The translations under genes were made by a program, and so were the position numbers. Shown piece after piece: positions 59,671 through 64,000 of a DNA stretch of 64,000 nucleotides. The stretch's first letter is position 1; each line of letters starts with the position of its first letter. Below the pieces are notes generated by a model, which did no database searches, was not told the DNA's origin, and saw only the letters and a list, made by a program, of their open reading frames with translations. This DNA comes from Glycomyces sp. TRM65418 (GTDB lineage: Bacteria > Actinomycetota > Actinomycetes > Mycobacteriales > Micromonosporaceae). The stretch spans positions 124,001 through 188,000 of the forward strand of contig NZ_JAJFAX010000006.1 in the NCBI RefSeq assembly GCF_019710475.1, given 5' to 3'.

Positions 59671-60277
59671 CGAGGACCTGATCCGCTCCGGGTTCGCCGC
59701 GATCATCGGGGCCGAGCCGGACCTGGAGGTCGTCGCCGAGGGCGCCGACGGCGTCGACGCGGTCGCGATCGCGCGTTCCGGCAAGGCCGACGTGCTGCTC
59801 ATGGACGTGCGGATGCCCACCGTGGACGGCATTCAGGCGACCGAGCGGATCGTGGCCGAACTCGCCGCGCCGCCGAAGATCCTGGTGGTCACCACCTTCG
59901 ACAACGACGACTACGTGTGGCAGGCGCTCCGGGCCGGGGCGGACGGGTTCCTGCTCAAGCGCACCCGCGTCGAGGACCTGCTCGCGGCGGTGCGGCTGGT
60001 GGCCCGCACCGACGCGCTCCTGTTCCCCGAGGCGGTCCGCCGCCTCGCGGCCGCCGCGCCCGCCCGCAAGGCGCCCAAGGGCATCGGCGACCTGAGCGAA
60101 CGCGAACGCGAGGTCCTCACGCTCGCCGCCAAGGGACTGTCCAACGTGGAGATCGCCAGCGAGCTGTTCCTCGGACGTGAGACCGTCAAGACCCATCTGA
60201 GCAGCGTCTACACCAAGCTCGGCGTCCGCGACCGCACGCAGGCCGTGATCGCGGCCTACGAAGGCGGCCTCGTCTAA
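59636..60277 (+). CDS. NarL/LuxR-type response regulator
   Basis: 213 residues from ATG 59636 (GAGGGAG upstream). Receiver domain 1 to about 122 with acidic pocket DDED at 11-14 and phospho-acceptor Asp57 in LLMDVRMP; the LuxR helix-turn-helix near the C-terminus reads LSEREREVLTLAAKGLSNVE and GRETVKTHLSSVYTKLGVRD. Partner of the overlapping kinase gene. The ABC gene group begins 150 nt downstream and could be a target, which is inference. Confidence 0.93.
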   Translation: MTAPLRIALIDDEDLIRSGFAAIIGAEPDLEVVAEGADGVDAVAIARSGKADVLLMDVRMPTVDGIQATERIVAELAAPPKILVVTTFDNDDYVWQALRAGADGFLLKRTRVEDLLAAVRLVARTDALLFPEAVRRLAAAAPARKAPKGIGDLSEREREVLTLAAKGLSNVEIASELFLGRETVKTHLSSVYTKLGVRDRTQAVIAAYEGGLV

Positions 60278-60288
60278 GCGCACTCCCG

Positions 60289-60316
60289 CACCCGGCCGCC
60301 CGCGGGCGGCCGGGTG
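60289..60316 (+). terminator. Terminator after the two-component system
   Basis: CACCCGGCCGCCC and GGGCGGCCGGGTG are perfect 13-bp arms with a 2-nt centre, 11 nt after the regulator's stop. Confidence 0.8.
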
Positions 60317-60361
60317 CTCGCTGCGCTCCTCGCTCGACACGCCTTGGTTCCTTCGTGCTAT

Positions 60362-60400
60362 GGTTCATTAGTCAAGTAATGAACCTCTGAACTAATGAAC
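60362..60400. promoter_or_regulatory. YtrA-type GntR operator, overlapping inverted repeats
   Basis: GGTTCATTA (60362-60370) and TAATGAACC (60377-60385) are perfect 9-bp arms; GTTCATTAGT (60363-60372) also pairs perfectly with ACTAATGAAC at 60391-60400. This is an AT-rich island with likely promoter elements (TTGGTT near 60344), 27 nt before the regulator gene. It fits autoregulation by the adjacent GntR protein. Confidence 0.8.
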
Positions 60401-60426
60401 TGAACCACGAGACCGAAGGAGGCGAG

Positions 60427-60792
60427 ATGTTCGATGACGGCGCACCGATCTATCGGCAGATCGCCGATCAGATCAAGGCCGAGATCATGAACGGATCGCT
60501 CGAACCGGGAGGCAAGGTCATGTCGACCAACCAGTACGCCGCCTTCTACCAGATCAACCCGGCCACGGCGCAGAAGGCGTTCCGGGAACTGGTCGACGAA
60601 GGCATCCTCTACAAGCAGCGCGGCGTCGGCATGTTCGTCGCCGAGGACGCCCGCGAGCGGCTCGCCGCCGACTTCCGCGAGCGCTTCTTCGAACGCGTCC
60701 TGGCCCCGCTCGTCCGCGAGGCCCGCCAGGCCGGCATCTCCCTGAACGACATCATCGACTACCTCAACGACCAGGAAGGCGCCCTCCGATGA
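60427..60792 (+). CDS. GntR-family regulator, YtrA subfamily
   Basis: 121 residues, the short YtrA form: winged helix (about 5-72: PIYRQIADQIKAEIMNGSLE ... NPATAQKAFRELVDEGIL, then KQRGVGMFV) and a small helical dimerisation tail. YtrA regulators normally repress the ABC transporter operon they head and respond to cell-envelope antibiotics or export substrates. ATG follows AAGGAGG. Its stop overlaps the ABC ATPase start by ATGA, and a matching operator lies directly upstream. Confidence 0.9.
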   Translation: MFDDGAPIYRQIADQIKAEIMNGSLEPGGKVMSTNQYAAFYQINPATAQKAFRELVDEGILYKQRGVGMFVAEDARERLAADFRERFFERVLAPLVREARQAGISLNDIIDYLNDQEGALR

Positions 60793-61667
60793 GCTTCGCC
60801 GTGACCCTCCGCGACGTCACCCTCAAGTACCGCGACACCGACGCGCTCGCCGACGTGAACCTCGACCTCGAGGCCGGCAAGATCTACGGCCTGCTCGGCC
60901 GCAACGGCGCGGGCAAGACCAGCCTCCTGAGCCTCATCGCGGCGTTCCGCAAGCCCACCGCCGGCGAGGTCTTCGTCGACGGCGAACCGGTGTGGGAGAA
61001 CGCCCCGATCGTCTCGCGCATCGCCCTCATCCGCGAAGGCGGCGACTTCGACGACACCGAGACCGTGAAGTCCACCATCGAGACCGGCCAGATCCGACCC
61101 GCCTTCGACACCGAATACGCCCTCCACCTCGCCGACCGCTTCGAGCTCCCGCTGAAGAAGCGGATCCGTGAGCTCTCGCGCGGCAAGCGCTCGATCCTCG
61201 CCGCGATCTGCGGCCTCGCCGCCCGCGCCGAGCTCACCATGTTCGACGAGGTCCACCTCGGCATGGACGCGCCCACCCGGGACGCGTTCTACAAGGAGCT
61301 CCTTGCCGAGTACATGGACCGCCCGCACACGGTCGTCCTCTCCACGCACCTCATCGACGAGGTCGCCAACTACCTCGAATCGGTCGTCATCGTCGACCGG
61401 GGACGGATCCTGCGCCACGAGGAGGTCGAGGTCTTCCAGAACATGGGCGCGACCCTCACCGGCCCTGCCGCGGCCGTCGACGAACTCGCCGCGAGCCACG
61501 ACGTCCTCGCCGAGCAGCAGCTCGGCGGGACCAAGAGCATCACCGTCGCGGCCGCGGTCGACCCGGGCACGCGCGAGCGCGCCGCCGCCGCCGGGATCGA
61601 GATCGGCCCGGTCGGCCTCCAGGACCTCTTCATCCACCTCACCGAGCCGAACCGGAAGGGAGCCTGA
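60789..61667 (+). CDS. ABC transporter ATPase subunit with atypical signature motif
   Basis: 292 residues. Walker A GRNGAGKTS at 37-45; Walker B LTMFDE at 149-154 with catalytic E154, then VHLGMD; switch histidine in LSTHLIDE. The signature reads LSRGKRS (129-135) instead of LSGGQ, a change common in YtrB-like ATPases of GntR-regulated exporters. The C-terminal about 70 residues form an accessory domain. Translationally coupled to the regulator; the first permease gene starts 2 nt after its stop. Confidence 0.9.
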   Translation: MSFAVTLRDVTLKYRDTDALADVNLDLEAGKIYGLLGRNGAGKTSLLSLIAAFRKPTAGEVFVDGEPVWENAPIVSRIALIREGGDFDDTETVKSTIETGQIRPAFDTEYALHLADRFELPLKKRIRELSRGKRSILAAICGLAARAELTMFDEVHLGMDAPTRDAFYKELLAEYMDRPHTVVLSTHLIDEVANYLESVVIVDRGRILRHEEVEVFQNMGATLTGPAAAVDELAASHDVLAEQQLGGTKSITVAAAVDPGTRERAAAAGIEIGPVGLQDLFIHLTEPNRKGA

Positions 61668-61669
61668 CG

Positions 61670-62428
61670 ATGGCCGCTTTCCCGAACGCCCAGCTCCCGA
61701 CCCGCAAGTACGGTCTCGGATTCGCCCTCTCGGGGGAGGCCCTGAAGTACTTCAAGTACTGGATCCTCGCGGCCGTCCTGCTGTCCTTCCTGGGCCCGCT
61801 CGTGCTGTCACGCTCCTCCGACATCGATCTCTCGACCTGGTTCTACACCGCGAACGTCGCCAAGTGGTTCACCGCGTTCATCGGCGGCGGCTTCATCGCC
61901 TCCCTGGTGCCGACCATGATCGCCGCGGGGCTCACCCGCCGCGAGCTCAGCGTCGCCCACGGGGTCTTCGGCCTCCTGTGGTCGGCGGCGATCGGCGTGC
62001 TCGTCATCGCGGGCCTCCTCGTCGAGCGCGCCTACTACGACGCGATGGGCTGGGCCCAAGGGGTCCAAGGCGACGACTCGGTCATCGCCATTGGCTCCTG
62101 GGGCGAGACGGCCGCGTTCGCGTCGGTCTACCCGCTGATGTACCTGGTGTACTTCGCCGCGGGCGTGGTCGTCGGCGCCGCCTCCTACCGCTGGGAGGGC
62201 ACGGGCTGGCTGATTCTGGTCCCGATCCTCCCGGTCGTCTTCAGCCTCGACAACGCCGTCTACAACACCGAGCCGTTCGGGCCGGCCTGGGCGGGCGTCT
62301 TCGGCCGGTTCATCGACGAATGGGGCACCGGCCTCGTGCTGATCGGGATCGCGGTCGTGACCCTCGTCCTCGTGGTCGCCGCCCACCGCATCATCATCGA
62401 CATCCCGCTGCGCTCCAAGAAGGCCTGA
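61670..62428 (+). CDS. ABC transporter permease-like protein, paralogue 1
   Basis: 252 residues, about six hydrophobic helices (first about 31-47; then 66-90, 98-121, 148-170, 177-193, 221-242). It opens with PTRKYGLGFAL and ends IPLRSKKA, the same frame of a basic N-terminal RKY motif and basic KKA/KRA tail seen in the next two genes. The motif AAGLTRRELSVAHGVFGL after helix 2 corresponds to GLTRREFL and GCTRREIT in the paralogues. Partner of the ATPase; substrate unknown. Confidence 0.75.
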   Translation: MAAFPNAQLPTRKYGLGFALSGEALKYFKYWILAAVLLSFLGPLVLSRSSDIDLSTWFYTANVAKWFTAFIGGGFIASLVPTMIAAGLTRRELSVAHGVFGLLWSAAIGVLVIAGLLVERAYYDAMGWAQGVQGDDSVIAIGSWGETAAFASVYPLMYLVYFAAGVVVGAASYRWEGTGWLILVPILPVVFSLDNAVYNTEPFGPAWAGVFGRFIDEWGTGLVLIGIAVVTLVLVVAAHRIIIDIPLRSKKA

Positions 62429-62430
62429 CC

Positions 62431-63105
62431 ATGGACTCCGCACTCGCGAAACGCCGCTACCGCTTCGGTCGCCGCCTCTTCACCGGCTCGGCGGTCTGCT
62501 TCCGCTGGTGGCTCGTCGCCACCGCCGTCCTCACCCTCCCGGCGTCCCTCGTGACGGCCCAGGCGATCGAGACGGGCCTGTGGTCGGTCGCCGCGACCGT
62601 GCTCCAGTGGTTCGCCGCCGCCGTGGCCGGGATGCTCATCTACACGAACCTGCCGGTGTGGATCTCCCGCGGCTGCACCCGCCGCGAGATCACCGTGGCC
62701 TTCGCGGTCTTCGCGGCGCTGACCACCCTCGCCCTCACCGCCTACCTGGTGGCCGGGTTCGCCGCCGAGCACGCCCTGTTCGCGCTCGTCGGGGACGCGC
62801 CCCGTCCGTGGAGCGAGACCATCGGGCTCGGCGCCCGCTACCTGCTCATCACACCGATCTACTTCTTCACCGGGACGCTCATCGGCGCGGCGGCCGCGCG
62901 CTTCGCCGGCCGGGCCTGGTTCACCGCGGCCGTCCTCATCGGCGCCACCGGGCACTACGCGGGGATCCTCGCCCTGGAGTTCGGCACCCTCGGCGACTGG
63001 GCGCCCGCTCCCTGGGCGGGCGTCGCGCTCGCCGTCACCGCGGTCCTGGTCGCCGCCTGCGCCCTGACGCTCCGGTCCGTGCCCGTGCAAGCGAAACGAG
63101 CCTGA
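62431..63105 (+). CDS. ABC transporter permease-like protein, paralogue 2
   Basis: 224 residues, about six hydrophobic segments. Shares the start pattern (ALAKRRYRFGRRL), the RGCTRREITVAFAVF segment after helix 2 and the tail RSVPVQAKRA with its neighbours. ATG is 2 nt after the previous stop. The last 18 nt and the start of the next gene form a 50-bp block repeated exactly at 63951-64000. Confidence 0.75.
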   Translation: MDSALAKRRYRFGRRLFTGSAVCFRWWLVATAVLTLPASLVTAQAIETGLWSVAATVLQWFAAAVAGMLIYTNLPVWISRGCTRREITVAFAVFAALTTLALTAYLVAGFAAEHALFALVGDAPRPWSETIGLGARYLLITPIYFFTGTLIGAAAARFAGRAWFTAAVLIGATGHYAGILALEFGTLGDWAPAPWAGVALAVTAVLVAACALTLRSVPVQAKRA

Positions 63106-63137
63106 CGATGACCACAGTCCTCGCGCACCGCAAGTAC
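63088..63137 (+). repeat. 50-bp direct repeat, copy A (permease gene junction)
   Basis: This block spans the end of paralogue 2, the stop codon and the first ten codons of paralogue 3. It is identical to 63951-64000. Confidence 0.95.
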
Positions 63138-63836
63138 CGCCTCGCCTCGCGACTCGCATACGACACTGCCAGGACCTTCGGCCTGTATGCCGTCGTCGCC
63201 TTCGCCGCCCTCCTCGCCGCCTCGGTGGTCTGGCGCGAGATCACCGGCGAATACGAATCCTTCGCCCAGTTGGTCCTCTTTGCGGTGCCGTTGATCGTCA
63301 TCGTCATCGCCTGGGTGCATCTCTCGAAGTCGTACCCCCTCGGGATCGCGGGGGGCCTCACCCGCCGGGAATTCCTTACCGCGTACGCGCTGTTCGGGTT
63401 GGCGACGGTCCTCGTCACGGCAGGACTCACGCAGCTCGGGCTCATGGTCGACGGTCGCTTCGCCGCGGCCCGCGGGGCCGAACCCGGCATGGGTTTCTAC
63501 GGCCTCGCCGCGTTGGAGGCGGTGGTCCGACCCGCGCTGTACTTCGCCTGCGGGGCGGCCGCGGCCGCGGCGAAGCTCAGGTTCCGAAGCACCCGGATCG
63601 GCGTCGCCCTCAGTGCGCTGATCGTCGTTGCGGTCGTCTACCGGCAGGTGGCCTACTACGCGGTGATGAAGGCCCTCGGCATGGAGAACGGCAGTGCAGA
63701 CGGATCCGTCTTCGAGTACCCCCTCGTCGATCTCTCGGCGATCCACCCCTACCTCGACCTCGTCCTCGCCGTCGCCTTCACCCTCACCGCCTGGGCTCTC
63801 CTCGCCAGGGCCCCGATGCCACCGAAGCGGGCCTGA
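63108..63836 (+). CDS. ABC transporter permease-like protein, paralogue 3
   Basis: 242 residues, about six hydrophobic segments. Begins MTTVLAHRKYRLASRLAYDT, carries GIAGGLTRREFLTAYALFGL after helix 2 and ends PMPPKRA. ATG is 2 nt after the paralogue 2 stop (CCTGACGATG). It belongs to the same regulator-controlled operon. Three unlike paralogues for one ATPase is more than the usual pair. Confidence 0.75.
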   Translation: MTTVLAHRKYRLASRLAYDTARTFGLYAVVAFAALLAASVVWREITGEYESFAQLVLFAVPLIVIVIAWVHLSKSYPLGIAGGLTRREFLTAYALFGLATVLVTAGLTQLGLMVDGRFAAARGAEPGMGFYGLAALEAVVRPALYFACGAAAAAAKLRFRSTRIGVALSALIVVAVVYRQVAYYAVMKALGMENGSADGSVFEYPLVDLSAIHPYLDLVLAVAFTLTAWALLARAPMPPKRA

Positions 63837-63839
63837 GCC

Positions 63840-63968
63840 ATGTCGCCCGCATGCGTCGAAGTGTCCCCCAAGGCCGTGCCGATCGTCGGCGTCCCGGCCG
63901 CCGAAGTCGGACCCCGGCCCACCGCCATGCGACTCCCGTCCGTACCCGTCCAAGCGAAACGAGCCTGA
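63840..63968 (+). pseudogene. 42-codon remnant ending like paralogue 2
   Basis: The frame starts at an ATG 1 nt after paralogue 3 and ends LPSVPVQAKRA, nearly the tail of paralogue 2 (LRSVPVQAKRA). The rest (MSPACVEVSPKAVPIVGVPA...) is not membrane-like. It looks like the 3' scrap carried along by a tandem duplication. Confidence 0.65.
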
Positions 63969-64000
63969 CGATGACCACAGTCCTCGCGCACCGCAAGTAC
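63951..64000 (+). repeat. 50-bp direct repeat, copy B
   Basis: Exact copy of 63088-63137, running to the window edge; the preceding about 18 bp are also similar with scattered mismatches. Confidence 0.95.
63971..64000 (+). CDS. ABC transporter permease-like protein, paralogue 4 (start only)
   Basis: The first ten codons (MTTVLAHRKY) are identical to the start of paralogue 3. The gene continues beyond the window. It is the product of a tandem duplication of the permease unit. Confidence 0.7.
   Translation, partial: MTTVLAHRKY

Overview
The window is one strand-mixed stretch of a very GC-rich (about 70 %) actinobacterial chromosome. The gene order supports this: sufD-Rieske-sufC-sufS-sufU-sufT, mraZ-rsmH-ftsL-ftsI, murT/gatD, and above all aroC-aroKB-aroQ-efp-nusB-bldD-pyrR-pyrB-pyrC-carA-carB-pyrD-pyrF-mihF-gmk-rpoZ-coaBC-metK-priA, with actinobacteria-specific proteins (BldD, mIHF, acVLRF1, DUF397/DUF5753, DUF6183). 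The overall flavour is a mycelial actinomycete such as a Glycomycetaceae or Micromonosporales member; the genus is inference only. No rRNA, tRNA, CRISPR array, IS element or prophage was seen.

Region by region: 1-3,577 is the 3' part of the SUF iron-sulfur cluster assembly operon, with two unusual short tandem repeats that each include a stop codon. 3,729-13,044 is an accessory patch: a Vms1-like peptidyl-tRNA hydrolase, gene remnants (aspartate racemase, a tetracycline-protection-like GTPase, a DUF5753 regulator), two MFS exporters, a lipoprotein, a DUF6183 protein and two Rossmann oxidoreductases. 13,091-17,220 holds a GH42 beta-galactosidase with a clear operator and the MurT/GatD lipid II amidation pair. 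17,828-22,185 is the start of the division/cell-wall cluster under a textbook MraZ operator; it stops after ftsI, where a 57-bp tandem repeat follows. 22,524-29,791 carries a PAC2 protein, TypA, a secreted glucosaminidase and UvrA. 29,926-34,981 carries a lone A24 prepilin-type peptidase, a small secreted histidine-rich protein, and a GH9 cellulase with a CebR-like operator beside its LacI-type regulator.

35,660-56,962 is the conserved core: shikimate genes (with an AroK-AroB fusion), EF-P, NusB, divergent bldD, the complete UMP pathway under PyrR control, then nucleotide, transcription, CoA and SAM genes and a PriA without a recognisable Walker A motif. 56,993-60,277 holds a DUF72 protein, a small membrane protein and a two-component system. 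60,427-64,000 is a YtrA-type GntR regulator, an ABC ATPase and a run of paralogous six-helix-type permeases that is visibly expanding by tandem duplication at the window edge.

A recurrent feature is genes that begin 6-7 nt after a TANNNT-like -10 box, with no Shine-Dalgarno site, implying many leaderless mRNAs (at least ten examples here). All function calls come from reading the translated sequence and remembered family motifs; no database search was run.
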